A stretch of 64,000 nt of DNA from GCA-002282575 sp964519885 (GTDB lineage Bacteria > Pseudomonadota > Gammaproteobacteria > Thiomicrospirales > Thiomicrospiraceae). Made by a program: the position numbers and the translations under genes. Below the pieces are notes generated by a model. The model was given only the letters and a program-made list of their open reading frames with translations. It made no database searches and was not told where the DNA came from. The stretch's first letter is position 1, and each line of letters begins with the position of its first letter. The DNA lies in assembly GCA_964519885.1 (NCBI GenBank), contig CAZFLX010000013.1, forward strand, positions 1 to 64,000, read 5' to 3'. Positions 51,018-60,473 of the stretch are shown here, one piece after another.

Positions 51018-52703
51018 ATGTCCTACTCTCAACAATTGATTGGTGCCTTTGTTTCAGCACTCATTGCTCTGCCTTTAGGTTTGGCGTTTGGTGTAGCTTC
51101 TGGACTGGGAGCCGAAGCCGGTGTATTAAGTGCAGTCATTGCCGGATTCATTGCCGCCCTTTGGAGTGGTACTGCAGGGCAACACTCTGGTCCCACAGGT
51201 GCTGTCTCCGTACTCTTAGCCTTGTCAGTTGCCCACTTTACACAAGCCATTCCGAACAATCCGGAAGCGGCCATTATGCTCACCTTTGCCGTGGTGGTAT
51301 TGGCTGGCGCCATTCAAATGCTGTTTGGTTGGTTAAAATGGGGAAGATTTATTGAGTATCTGCCCCACTCTGTTATCTCTGGACTACTCAGTGCCATTGG
51401 CATTATGCTCATACTAGAACAGCTTCCTGCTATCCTCGGCGGTGAAAACTGGGTCTACCCTTTAGAAGTGATTATGGCTTTACCCAGTATGCTTTCAGCA
51501 CCCTCATGGCCTGAATTGATACTAGGCTGTGCGACCATTTTATTTATGCTGATTTGGCCAAAGCACTTCCCTCGCCTCAATCGCTATTTACCTGCCCCAA
51601 TCATGGTGCTCGTCATGGGAGTCATCATCGTCAGCCTGTTATCTCATCAACACTTATTGGCAGTGAACGGCGTATGGTGGATGGGTGACTTTCGCGTCAT
51701 TGGTGAATTAAGTTTTCATATGCCTAGCTTGCATTTGCCATCTTTAGAAGTTTGGCAATTACCTTATCTGGTACAAACGGCTTTTACCTTAGCGGTGGTT
51801 GCTAGTTTGGTTTCTCTGTTGGGCTCTGTGGTGACTGAAAAAATGACACGTCAAACGCATGACCCCAATAAAGAACTGATGGGGCAAGGCTTGAGTAATA
51901 TGGCCAGCGGATTGTTTGGCGGTATGGCCAGTACGGGAGCTCCAATGCGCACCACAGTTGCTATGTCTTATGGTTCTAGATCTAGCTGGGCAGCAGCTGT
52001 GCATGCGCTCATGGTTGGACTGCTTGCCTTCAGTGTGCAAGATTTTTTTGCGCATGTACCACTTGCGGTTTTAGGCGGACTACTCATTAAAGTCGGCTTA
52101 GATCAAATAGACTGGTCTTACCTCAAACGCTGGCGCGCCATTCCCAAAGCAGGTAAAAGCATGATGTTAGCTGTTCTAGCAACGGCTATTCTATTAGATT
52201 TGGTCAGTGCCGTTGTGGTTGGACTAGCCATGGCCAGTTTCGTTCTATTTGGTCGCATGACACAATTACAACTCAATGCCCTACACTTGGGACGCAATAC
52301 TGTTGAGCTTCCTGGCATCTGGTTTACGGAAGCTGAAAAAACACTGCTAGACAAAGCACAGAATCAATTAGTGATTGCCTACCTAGATGTCCCCATGAGC
52401 TTTGGTGCTGCACGTGGTCTATCTCGACGTGTTCTAAAGACAGAAGGTATGGCTTATTTACTCGATTTTCGTTCAGTACCCTACATTGATTTCAGTTCAG
52501 CCATGGTGTTAGATGATTTAATTTACCGACTACAAAGTCGTGGTGCCAAAGTATGGCTATTATTGGCTCTAGGAGATGCTCAAGATCAACTCTCTCGACA
52601 AGGAGTACTGAACAAACTAGAGGGTAGAACAGGTTTCAATCGAGAAGTGTCGATGCAGCAAGCCTTAGACTTTATTGAGGAAACCAACACTAAAGAGCAA
52701 TAA
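51018..52703 (+). CDS. SulP family anion transporter with STAS domain
   Basis: A 561-aa inner-membrane transporter. The N-terminal family signature is ALIALPLGLAFGVASGLGAEAG, with GQHSGPTGAVSVLLALSV. About 10-12 helices follow, and a cytoplasmic STAS domain starts near residue 440 (LVIAYLDVPMSFGAA, AYLLDFRSVPYIDFSSAMVLDDLI). SulP proteins carry sulfate, bicarbonate or dicarboxylates; the substrate cannot be told here. It is transcribed alone, divergent from the amidoligase operon. Confidence 0.9.
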   Translation: MSYSQQLIGAFVSALIALPLGLAFGVASGLGAEAGVLSAVIAGFIAALWSGTAGQHSGPTGAVSVLLALSVAHFTQAIPNNPEAAIMLTFAVVVLAGAIQMLFGWLKWGRFIEYLPHSVISGLLSAIGIMLILEQLPAILGGENWVYPLEVIMALPSMLSAPSWPELILGCATILFMLIWPKHFPRLNRYLPAPIMVLVMGVIIVSLLSHQHLLAVNGVWWMGDFRVIGELSFHMPSLHLPSLEVWQLPYLVQTAFTLAVVASLVSLLGSVVTEKMTRQTHDPNKELMGQGLSNMASGLFGGMASTGAPMRTTVAMSYGSRSSWAAAVHALMVGLLAFSVQDFFAHVPLAVLGGLLIKVGLDQIDWSYLKRWRAIPKAGKSMMLAVLATAILLDLVSAVVVGLAMASFVLFGRMTQLQLNALHLGRNTVELPGIWFTEAEKTLLDKAQNQLVIAYLDVPMSFGAARGLSRRVLKTEGMAYLLDFRSVPYIDFSSAMVLDDLIYRLQSRGAKVWLLLALGDAQDQLSRQGVLNKLEGRTGFNREVSMQQALDFIEETNTKEQ

Positions 52704-52829
52704 GTAGCGTGCAAAATGTCTAACTTTGGCATGTTCACTGCTAACTCCATGTTAAATTCGAGCTTAACGAGACATAAAACCCTTAACTGAACCAAAATAA
52801 AACAAAAATCGCACCAAAAAAGGATTTTC

Positions 52830-55319
52830 ATGGAATATAAAGGGTTAAAACTCGATGATCGTCTTGTTCACCTTATTCGTTACATGTCCGATGTGGATGA
52901 TCTAAGGGAAACAATTGGACGCTACCAAGCAGTATGGGACAATCTCGCTTTACTGGGTCAGCTCTCCGGTGTAGGCAATGAAATGGGGAGTACCAGAGAG
53001 TCGTTTTTTAAACTCAGTGAGTCCCTTGTCAACCACCTTGGTAACGAACATTGGCAGGAGCTTAATCAAAGATTATCGATGAAAGCCAGTGTTGCAACCG
53101 ATATGATGCAACGTAATCTGTTTGAACGGACTGCTGATATTGGTTTTTTAGCAACAGATCAGACAATTATTAACTTTCTCAATCAACCAGAAAACTTTTC
53201 CACTTCAACATTAAAAAATCACCTTGAATCTTATCGTGCTAACTACAGTGTCTATCATGACATTGTCTTATTAGATAGCTTGGGAAAGGTCTTATTTCGA
53301 CTTCATCCTAATGGTGTCGAGGTAAGTCAGGATGAATTCATCCATAAGGCACTGACTACCCATGAACCTTATGTTGAAGTATTCCGCAAGTGTGACTTAC
53401 TGCCAGAATTAACGAATGCACACATCTATGCTTACCGAGTTCAAGATAGCGCTGGAAACGTTTTAGGTGTACTGTGTTTGTGTTTTAACTTCCAAGATGA
53501 ATGTCAGCGCATTTTTAAAGAGCTGAATGATGGTGATTGGTCTATCATCAGCCTAACCGACACATCAGGCAAAGTGATTGCCAGCAGTGATGAGCAACAA
53601 CTCCCCATTGGCACTCAAGTAACGCATCATACTAAAGCCATGCAGATTCAGCGCTTAGCAGGCCGTAAATATCTGGTTAGCAGTCGAGTGGGCAAGGGTT
53701 ATCAAGGCTACACGGGACAAAATTGGTTAGGGCACGTCATGATTCCCATCGACTTTGCTTTTGAACGGAACGAACAACCCAGTCTTGAGCTCAACAGTCT
53801 GCGCGGATTGGATATTTTTTCGCCCGAATTAATGAGCATTCCAACACAAGCCGATCGTATCCAAGTGAATTTGAATCGTTCCGTTTGGAATGGTAGTTTG
53901 CACCAACATGTTGGACAAAGCGAAACTTTGTTTTCGCGAGCCTTATTGTGGGAAATTAGCCAAACTGGACTTAAAACCAAAGCATTACTGGCCGATGCTA
54001 TCGAGAACCTGTATCAAACCGTTATCGGTGCCACGCTCGCCAATAACCGCTTCTTGGCCTCTTTGGCTGTTAACATCAAAGATCGCAACCTATACGAACG
54101 CGCTAACGATTGTCGTTGGTGGTCACTCACGGCAGGCTTTAGAGAAGCATTAGCTCAGCCCTCAATTAGTGCTGAAATGGTTCAAGAGCTGAATTCAACC
54201 TTGGCTTATATTAACCGACTTTACACGGTTTACACGGGTATTATGCTTTACGATAAATCAGGCAAGGTCGTCGCGGTGTCGCAAGCTCACTTAACAGAAT
54301 GGATTGACCAATCGATCAATGAATCTTGGGTCAGCAAAAGCCTAGCACTAAGATCCAGTCGTGAATATGTGATTTCAGACTTTAGCGCCACACCACTTTA
54401 CGATGATCGACCCACCTACATCTATGCAGCAGCGGTGATGCATCCAACGCAAGCCCAACAAGTCGTGGGGGGTATCGCGCTTATTTTTGACAGCTTACCT
54501 CAGTTCACGAGCATGTTAGAAGAGTCCCAGCCAAACAATGAACAATTTAACAGCTTTTCCGTCTTTTTTGACGAACAGCATAGCGTTATTGCCAGTACCC
54601 ACCCTGGCTTCCAGCCGTCAAAACCGCTACCCATTAACCTAAGCGATGTGCTAGAGCAGGGTTACGGTATTGTAGACTGCCAAGATGGTCGTTATGCAGT
54701 AGGCATCGCACAGGCTTCAGGTTATCGGGAGTATCCAGCCAATACCCATGGCAAAGCAACTTATACAGCGCTATTTAGTCGTATTGGTGATCATCTTACT
54801 GCTAATGAATTGAATCAACACAAATCTTCAACAGCGCGTCAAATACCTAAACAAACCTCAACCGATGACAAGTCTATCAGCATCGCTACCTTTTGTATTG
54901 CTGATCAACATTATGGACTAGCCGTCGATGCCATTATTGAGGCAGTAGATTTATCATTAATGCGCCAAGGTATTCCAAGCGAAGATGCGTCCTTTATCGG
55001 CTTTGTTTCTCATCAACAGCGTGTTATTCCGGTCATATCGCCTGTGCGCTGGCTAGGAAAATCCGTTGATATCGCCCAAGCACAGCTGTTAATTATCGAG
55101 CATGACTTTATTCGTTTTGCCCTAATGGTTGATCAGTTGGGTCACATTCAGCATTTAACTCCTGAGCAAATCATGCCCTCACCCAGCAATATCGGTCAAG
55201 GATTGGTACAAGGTTTGATTAGTGTTGGTGAAACTGATGATGATGTTATTTTATTGTTATCCATCGATGTCATGGTTCAGAGCCTGACCAGTAAAACCCA
55301 TCATGGACGACAGCCGTAA
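52830..55319 (+). CDS. Soluble double Cache-like sensor fused to a CheW domain
   Basis: An 829-aa protein with two Cache/PDC-like modules. Each is introduced by a related helix: DMMQRNLFERTADIGFLATD near residue 95 and VNIKDRNLYERANDCRWWSL near 420. Typical Cache strands follow (HDIVLLDSLGKVLFRLHPNG; TGIMLYDKSGKVVAVSQAH). The last 150 residues are a CheW domain (IATFCIADQHYGLAVDAIIEAV, FIGFVSHQQRVIPVISPVRWLG). No membrane helix or signal peptide is seen, so sensing would be cytoplasmic. It probably joins the receptor-CheA array as a ligand-responsive coupler (inference). The large size and lack of a kinase domain are notable. Confidence 0.85.
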   Translation: MEYKGLKLDDRLVHLIRYMSDVDDLRETIGRYQAVWDNLALLGQLSGVGNEMGSTRESFFKLSESLVNHLGNEHWQELNQRLSMKASVATDMMQRNLFERTADIGFLATDQTIINFLNQPENFSTSTLKNHLESYRANYSVYHDIVLLDSLGKVLFRLHPNGVEVSQDEFIHKALTTHEPYVEVFRKCDLLPELTNAHIYAYRVQDSAGNVLGVLCLCFNFQDECQRIFKELNDGDWSIISLTDTSGKVIASSDEQQLPIGTQVTHHTKAMQIQRLAGRKYLVSSRVGKGYQGYTGQNWLGHVMIPIDFAFERNEQPSLELNSLRGLDIFSPELMSIPTQADRIQVNLNRSVWNGSLHQHVGQSETLFSRALLWEISQTGLKTKALLADAIENLYQTVIGATLANNRFLASLAVNIKDRNLYERANDCRWWSLTAGFREALAQPSISAEMVQELNSTLAYINRLYTVYTGIMLYDKSGKVVAVSQAHLTEWIDQSINESWVSKSLALRSSREYVISDFSATPLYDDRPTYIYAAAVMHPTQAQQVVGGIALIFDSLPQFTSMLEESQPNNEQFNSFSVFFDEQHSVIASTHPGFQPSKPLPINLSDVLEQGYGIVDCQDGRYAVGIAQASGYREYPANTHGKATYTALFSRIGDHLTANELNQHKSSTARQIPKQTSTDDKSISIATFCIADQHYGLAVDAIIEAVDLSLMRQGIPSEDASFIGFVSHQQRVIPVISPVRWLGKSVDIAQAQLLIIEHDFIRFALMVDQLGHIQHLTPEQIMPSPSNIGQGLVQGLISVGETDDDVILLLSIDVMVQSLTSKTHHGRQP

Positions 55320-55507
55320 TCGTGACAATTCTCCCCTACACAACGATAGCGTTTGGTCGAAACATAATCTGGCTCCTCGCGCTGAGAAACCTGTTCGCAG
55401 CTTTTCGTTTTATTGATACGCTGTTCGACATTCGTTACTTGTCGTTCAACCCACGAGCAGGCACTTATTTGCAGGAACAAAAGCGCCAATACCACTGTTT
55501 TAAACAA
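55301..55507 (-). CDS. Small cysteine-rich lipoprotein, TTG start
   Basis: A 68-aa protein with a signal peptide and lipobox (TVVLALLFLQISACSW, Cys near residue 17). The mature part is short and basic with four further Cys (KSCEQ, YRCVGENCHDYGCRP), two of them in a CxxxxC-xxx-C cluster at the end. The start is TTG at 55507, supported by AAGGGGGT just upstream. Its 3' end overlaps the end of the convergent Cache-CheW gene by 19 bases. The function is unknown; coding is supported by the lipobox and the ribosome-binding site. Confidence 0.7.
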   Translation of the reverse strand: MFKTVVLALLFLQISACSWVERQVTNVEQRINKTKSCEQVSQREEPDYVSTKRYRCVGENCHDYGCRP

Positions 55508-55592
55508 CGCCCACCCCCTTAACCATAACCATTTATTGGCAGTTACTTTTTAATCATCTTTTTGCTAACTATAACAGAACTTTGTAACAAAT

Positions 55593-56798
55593 ATGGAAAA
55601 CACTACGCTCCCCGTTCAAGACGTCCTATTCTTACTCATTGGCGCTGTCATGGTACTGGCCATGCATGCGGGATTTGCCTTTTTAGAGGTGGGTACGGTT
55701 CGCCAAAAAAACCAAGTGAATGCTTTGGTTAAAATCTTGGCCGATCTAGCCGTTTCAACACTCGCCTACTTTTTTATCGGTTATACGCTCGCTTATGGTT
55801 CTCACTTCTTGATGAATGATCAAGCGCTATCGGTTGACGCTGGTTATGCCTTGGTGAAATTTTTCTTTCTCATGACATTCGCGGCTGCCATTCCAGCGAT
55901 TGTATCGGGCGGCATTGCCGAGCGTGCCAAATTTAACCCGCAATTAGCCGCTACTTTCGCCATTGTTGGTTTCGTCTATCCGCTGTTTGAAGGGATTGCT
56001 TGGAATGGTAATTTTGGTATTCAGGCTTGGTTAGCAACCACCTTTGGCGCGCAATTTCACGACTTCGCTGGTTCTGTCGTCGTTCACGCCGTGGGTGGCT
56101 GGATTGCACTCGCTGCTGTATTACATCTTGGCGCACGTCGCGGACGCTACACTAAAGAAGGCCTAGTATCAGCTCATCCCCCTTCGAATATTCCCTTTTT
56201 AGCACTCGGATCTTGGATTTTAATTGTTGGCTGGTTTGGCTTTAACGTTATGTCAGCTCAAAAACTCGAAGCCATTACCGGGTTGGTTGCTCTAAACTCA
56301 CTCATGGCAATGGCTGGAGGCACCTTAGCAGCATTGGTCGTTGGCAAAAACGACCCTGGCTTTGCTTATAACGGACCACTTGCTGGTTTAGTAGCCATTT
56401 GTGCGGGCTCCGATATTGTCCACCCGATTGGTGCGCTCGCTATTGGTGCCATGGCTGGTGCTATGTTCGTCACTTTGTTTACCTTAACGCAAAACAAATG
56501 GAAAATCGATGATGTACTTGGTGTATGGCCACTACATGGACTTTGCGGGGCTTTTGGCGCACTAGCAGCAGGCGTTTTTGGACTTGAAAGCCTAGGCGGC
56601 ATGGGTGGTGTATCGCTGATTTCACAAATTATCGGTACATTATTAGGCATTAGTATCGCATTTATCGGTGGATACTTAGTCTATGGTTTGCTAAAGTTAG
56701 TGGTTGGCATTCGCTTAAGCGATGAAGAAGAATATGATGGTGCTGATATGACCATTCACCATATCACGGCTACTCCCGATCGTGAAACACGTTGGTAA
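55593..56798 (+). CDS. amt: Ammonium transporter
   Basis: A 401-aa, 11-helix ammonium channel of the Amt/MEP/Rh family. Visible are AGFAFLEVGTVRQKNQVNALVKILADLAVSTLAYF and the pore histidines in FAGSVVVHAVGGWIAL and GVWPLHGLCGAFG. ERAKFNPQLAATF and a short cytoplasmic tail (LSDEEEYDGADMTIH) are also present. No glnK is adjacent, which is uncommon for amt in proteobacteria. No obvious ribosome-binding site precedes the ATG. dapE follows 30 bases later on the same strand. Confidence 0.93.
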   Translation: MENTTLPVQDVLFLLIGAVMVLAMHAGFAFLEVGTVRQKNQVNALVKILADLAVSTLAYFFIGYTLAYGSHFLMNDQALSVDAGYALVKFFFLMTFAAAIPAIVSGGIAERAKFNPQLAATFAIVGFVYPLFEGIAWNGNFGIQAWLATTFGAQFHDFAGSVVVHAVGGWIALAAVLHLGARRGRYTKEGLVSAHPPSNIPFLALGSWILIVGWFGFNVMSAQKLEAITGLVALNSLMAMAGGTLAALVVGKNDPGFAYNGPLAGLVAICAGSDIVHPIGALAIGAMAGAMFVTLFTLTQNKWKIDDVLGVWPLHGLCGAFGALAAGVFGLESLGGMGGVSLISQIIGTLLGISIAFIGGYLVYGLLKLVVGIRLSDEEEYDGADMTIHHITATPDRETRW

Positions 56799-56828
56799 GC
56801 AAATTATAGTTGAAGGAAACCTGTTCTT

Positions 56829-58016
56829 ATGATGACCCCCGACGTTACAACAAACACTTATACTGATGCTCGCCAGCATAGCCATCCTGCGGTTTCTTTA
56901 ACAGGCGAATTGGTGGCAAGAGACTCAGTCACCCCTGAAGATAAAGGCTGCCAAGACCTATTAAGAGTGCAACTTGAAGCGCTCGGTTTTCTCTGTGAAA
57001 CGCTCGTTTTCAAAGACGTCACTAACCTGTGGGCGCGTAGAGGCACAGAAGCGCCACTGTTTATTTTTGCCGGTCACACCGATGTGGTTCCTCCAGGCAA
57101 TAAAGACAAATGGACTTTCGATCCTTTCCTTCCCGCTATTGTCGATGGGCAACTCTATGGTCGTGGCAGTGCTGATATGAAGGGTGGCGTTGCCGCTTTT
57201 ATGACGGCACTCAGCGAGTTTTTAGCGCAACATCCTGACCATGATGGCAGCATTGGTGTGCTCATCACCTCAGATGAAGAAGGTGCTGCCGTTCATGGCA
57301 CAGTTAAAGTGGTCGAAACACTCATGGCACGCGGTGAGCAAATCGACTACTGTGTGCTCGGCGAGCCGACCGCAGAACAGCAACTTGGGGATATGATCAA
57401 AATTGGTCGTCGTGGCTCTTTGTCAGGTCGATTAGTCATTCAGGGTAAGCAAGGTCATATTGCCTATCCACATCTCGCCGACAATCCCATTCATAAAGCC
57501 ATGCCGGTTTTGGCAGAGCTCACTCAAATTGAATGGGACAAAGGCAATGATGCTTTTCCGGCAACCAGTTTTCAAATTTCCAACATACGCAGTGGTTTAG
57601 GGGTGAGCAATGTCATTCCGCCCGATATCACTATCGACTTTAACTTTCGTTTCTCAACCGAGCAAACAGCCGACACAATTAAACAGCGCGTACACGCACT
57701 GCTCGATAGCCAATCGCTCAGTTACGATCTCAACTGGAATCTCTCTGGTACGCCTTGGCTAACGAAACAATCGGCACTGGTAGCCGCCGCAGATCAAGCC
57801 ATTTTGGCTGTTACTGGCTTAACACCTGTCCATTCAACCGGTGGCGGTATTTCTGATGGTCGCTTTATTGCCCCTACTGGTGCAGAAGTTATTGAGCTGG
57901 GTCCTCTCAATGAAAGTATTCATAAAATTGATGAGCATGTCGGGGTAAATGATTTAATTCAGTTGACAGAAATATACCGACACATCATGATTAGACTGTT
58001 AACCCCATTAAAATAA
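56829..58016 (+). CDS. dapE: Succinyl-diaminopimelate desuccinylase
   Basis: A zinc enzyme of lysine and peptidoglycan-precursor synthesis. The 395-aa protein is about 20 residues longer than E. coli DapE, because of an N-terminal extension. Metal-binding motifs are FIFAGHTDVVPPG, YGRGSADMKGG with Asp, ITSDEEGAAVHGT (catalytic Glu pair), VLGEPTAE and, near the C-terminus, NESIHKIDEHV with His. STGGGISDGRF is also typical. A second ATG at 56832 is equally possible. The CNB-fold gene follows 17 bases after. Confidence 0.95.
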   Translation: MMTPDVTTNTYTDARQHSHPAVSLTGELVARDSVTPEDKGCQDLLRVQLEALGFLCETLVFKDVTNLWARRGTEAPLFIFAGHTDVVPPGNKDKWTFDPFLPAIVDGQLYGRGSADMKGGVAAFMTALSEFLAQHPDHDGSIGVLITSDEEGAAVHGTVKVVETLMARGEQIDYCVLGEPTAEQQLGDMIKIGRRGSLSGRLVIQGKQGHIAYPHLADNPIHKAMPVLAELTQIEWDKGNDAFPATSFQISNIRSGLGVSNVIPPDITIDFNFRFSTEQTADTIKQRVHALLDSQSLSYDLNWNLSGTPWLTKQSALVAAADQAILAVTGLTPVHSTGGGISDGRFIAPTGAEVIELGPLNESIHKIDEHVGVNDLIQLTEIYRHIMIRLLTPLK

Positions 58017-58033
58017 AACCTAGAGAAACCTTC

Positions 58034-58519
58034 ATGAGTAATATTGACTGTCAAAAAATCCTTAACTCATCACTTGGACGTGATCTAACTTTGGATGATT
58101 GTGCTGTGCTATCCAGCATTGTTGAGTTCAAACAACTGGCCGATGAAGATATTCTATTCAAGGCAGGAGATAAAACAGATAGTCTCTACGTGATTGTTAG
58201 CGGCAAAATCAATGTGACTAAAGACAAAATCTTACCCGACTATATGGTGCTGCATACCTTACAGCCCGGAGACATGGCTGGTGAAATGAGTTTTATTGAT
58301 GGTAACACCCATAGCCTGACACTTCGCGCTCATGGTAATTGTGAACTGATGACTATTCAACGCGATGCGTTTGAACAGCTACTGCTAACGAATCCTCATG
58401 TGGTTTATCACGTCATGCGCGCCATTACTCGTTCCATTCATACCACCGTAAAACGCATGAATGATCAATTTATCGAACTCAATCGCTTCATTAATAACGA
58501 ATACATGCAGGCTTACTAA
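58034..58519 (+). CDS. Stand-alone cyclic-nucleotide-binding-fold protein
   Basis: A 161-aa protein with one CNB (Crp-like) domain and no DNA-binding domain. It has the beta-roll (DEDILFKAGDKTDSLYVIVSGKINV) and phosphate-binding cassette GDMAGEMSFIDGNTHSLTLRA. The cassette keeps the Glu of GE but has His where cAMP/cGMP binders have the Arg of RSA, so cyclic-nucleotide binding is doubtful. A C-terminal helix follows. It sits 17 bases after dapE and 8 bases before the mlaE-type permease, so it is probably a modulator of that transporter or of an interacting protein (inference). Confidence 0.85.
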   Translation: MSNIDCQKILNSSLGRDLTLDDCAVLSSIVEFKQLADEDILFKAGDKTDSLYVIVSGKINVTKDKILPDYMVLHTLQPGDMAGEMSFIDGNTHSLTLRAHGNCELMTIQRDAFEQLLLTNPHVVYHVMRAITRSIHTTVKRMNDQFIELNRFINNEYMQAY

Positions 58520-58527
58520 ACTTTCTC

Positions 58528-59682
58528 ATGACTGTGTCCAACTTCATGCAACCGAGCATCCTTCGTGAAAACGAATCTAACCCTAGCGTTAAATTGGTTG
58601 GTGAGTGGACACTAACTCACTATACGCAACTCGAGTCGTTACTTCAGCAACTGGTGAGTCGATCAGCCACAAAGCATTGGCATATTGATTTTTCTGCATT
58701 AACCCAGTTAGATACCGCGGGTTGTCAGTTAATTATCGAATATTTGTCTGCCGAGTCGGTCAAAGCAGCCTGTGATACAAATTCCACTGACCTACCAACA
58801 GAACGCAAAAAACTTCTACTGACCGTTGTCGAGGCGGTAGCCCAGACATCTGACAGCCAACAAACCCTCAATCAAACTTCTTTCCTGAGCAACCTGTTAG
58901 CCAATCTTGGTAAGCAAGTGAGTGAACTCAGCAAACATAGTCTTGAAGTGATAGCCTTTATAGGTTTAACGCTCAGCACTGTGGCGCAGATAGTGCTCAA
59001 ACCAAAACGTTGGCGCATGACGTCTTTAGTTGCTCACCTGCAACAAACAGGATTCAATGCCTTACCCATCGTGGCACTGTTAACATTTCTTATTGGTGCT
59101 GTGGTGGCGTTTTTAGGAGCAACACTGCTGACTAAATTTGGTGCCAATATTTATACAGTGCATCTGGTTTCTTTTTCTTTTCTTCGAGAGTTTGGTCCCC
59201 TATTAGCAGCCATTATTGTAGCGGGTCGGACGGCCAGCGCCTTTACCGCACAAATCGGTTCCATGCGTGCGCATGAGGAAATAGATGCTATCCGCGTGCT
59301 AGGGCTGAATGCTGTCGAATTACTGGTCATTCCACGCTTATTAGCCCTGCTCATTGCTTTACCCTTATTAACTTTCCTGGCCATGATGTCGGGAATTCTG
59401 GGTGGTATGCTGGTTTCACAAGCTACGCTAGATATTTCATTTACGATGTTTTTATCGGTGTTGCAACAAAACATCGGCATTAATCACTTTTGGGTAGGCA
59501 TGGCAAAGGCGCCTTTCTTTGCTTTTATTATCGTTATGATTAGTTGCTTAGAAGGATTTAAAGTATCGGGAAGTGCCCAGTCTGTTGGCGAACACACCAC
59601 TTCATCCGTCGTTCAATCCATTTTTATGGTGATTGTTATCGATGCTATTTTTGCCATTGTCTGCATGGAGATGGGATGGTGA
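58528..59682 (+). CDS. mlaE: Lipid-transport ABC permease MlaE with N-terminal STAS domain
   Basis: A 384-aa protein joining a STAS-type N-terminus (WHIDFSALTQLDTAGCQLIIEYL, about residues 45-80) to an MlaE/YrbE permease from about residue 130. The permease has LPIVALLTFLIGAVVAFLGATLL, REFGPLLAAIIVAGRTASAFTAQIGSMRAHEEIDAIRVLG and ISCLEGFKVSGSAQSVGEHTTSSVV. In E. coli MlaE is permease only, with MlaB as separate STAS; here both are fused. The operon order is permease, ATPase, MCE protein, lipoprotein. Confidence 0.93.
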   Translation: MTVSNFMQPSILRENESNPSVKLVGEWTLTHYTQLESLLQQLVSRSATKHWHIDFSALTQLDTAGCQLIIEYLSAESVKAACDTNSTDLPTERKKLLLTVVEAVAQTSDSQQTLNQTSFLSNLLANLGKQVSELSKHSLEVIAFIGLTLSTVAQIVLKPKRWRMTSLVAHLQQTGFNALPIVALLTFLIGAVVAFLGATLLTKFGANIYTVHLVSFSFLREFGPLLAAIIVAGRTASAFTAQIGSMRAHEEIDAIRVLGLNAVELLVIPRLLALLIALPLLTFLAMMSGILGGMLVSQATLDISFTMFLSVLQQNIGINHFWVGMAKAPFFAFIIVMISCLEGFKVSGSAQSVGEHTTSSVVQSIFMVIVIDAIFAIVCMEMGW

Positions 59683-60473
59683 CGCCAATCATTCAGGTTA
59701 GGCACTTACATAATCAATTCGGTTCGCAAGTGGTTCACCACAACCTAGACCTAGACGTGATGCCTGGTGAAATACTGAGCGTGGTTGGTGGCTCGGGTAC
59801 AGGAAAATCAGTGCTACTCAGGAGTATTGTCGGACTCAATCAACCACAAGATGGTCGCATCCTCGTTGCAGAACAAGAACTTGCTCGTTTACCGCCAACA
59901 CAACGAACGCAACTGGAACAACAAATGGGCGTGCTTTTTCAACAGGGTGCGCTCTTTTCTTCATTAACTGTAGCCGAAAATATTGCCCTTCCCTTGATAG
60001 AACATCGTGGGCTAAGCCAACAACAAGCTCGCCGCGTTGCCCTAATGAAACTTGGATTGGTTGGGCTACCTGCCCATGCTGCCGACAAATACCCCAACAA
60101 TTTATCAGGTGGCATGATTAAACGTGCCGCTTTAGGTCGCGCACTGGCATTAGATCCGAACATCCTGTTTTTGGATGAGCCTACTGCTGGGCTTGACCCC
60201 ATTAGTGCTGCCGAGTTTGATCAACTGATTCTTACCCTTCGCAACGCCCTGGGATTAACGGTATTTTTAGTCACCCATGATCTGGATACCATTTACACCA
60301 TCAGTGATCGAATCGCCGTGATAAGTCAGCAGCGCGTGTTAATTAACGATAAGATTCAAGTGGTGTCATCCACACCCGATGACTGGGTTCAAGCCTATTT
60401 TCACGGTCCAAGAGGCAGAGCCGCTCAAAACGCACAACCCAAGCATTCCCAGAATTTAGGAGAAGCAACTTAA
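59676..60473 (+). CDS. mlaF: Lipid-transport ABC ATPase MlaF
   Basis: The ATPase subunit of the phospholipid transporter, 265 aa. Walker A is VVGGSGTGKSVLLRSI, Q-loop LFQQGALFSSLTVAENIALP, signature LSGGMIKRAALGRALALDP, Walker B ILFLDEPTAGLDP and switch His in VTHDL. The ATG at 59676 overlaps the mlaE stop by 7 bases. mlaD starts directly after its stop. Confidence 0.96.
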   Translation: MVTPIIQVRHLHNQFGSQVVHHNLDLDVMPGEILSVVGGSGTGKSVLLRSIVGLNQPQDGRILVAEQELARLPPTQRTQLEQQMGVLFQQGALFSSLTVAENIALPLIEHRGLSQQQARRVALMKLGLVGLPAHAADKYPNNLSGGMIKRAALGRALALDPNILFLDEPTAGLDPISAAEFDQLILTLRNALGLTVFLVTHDLDTIYTISDRIAVISQQRVLINDKIQVVSSTPDDWVQAYFHGPRGRAAQNAQPKHSQNLGEAT

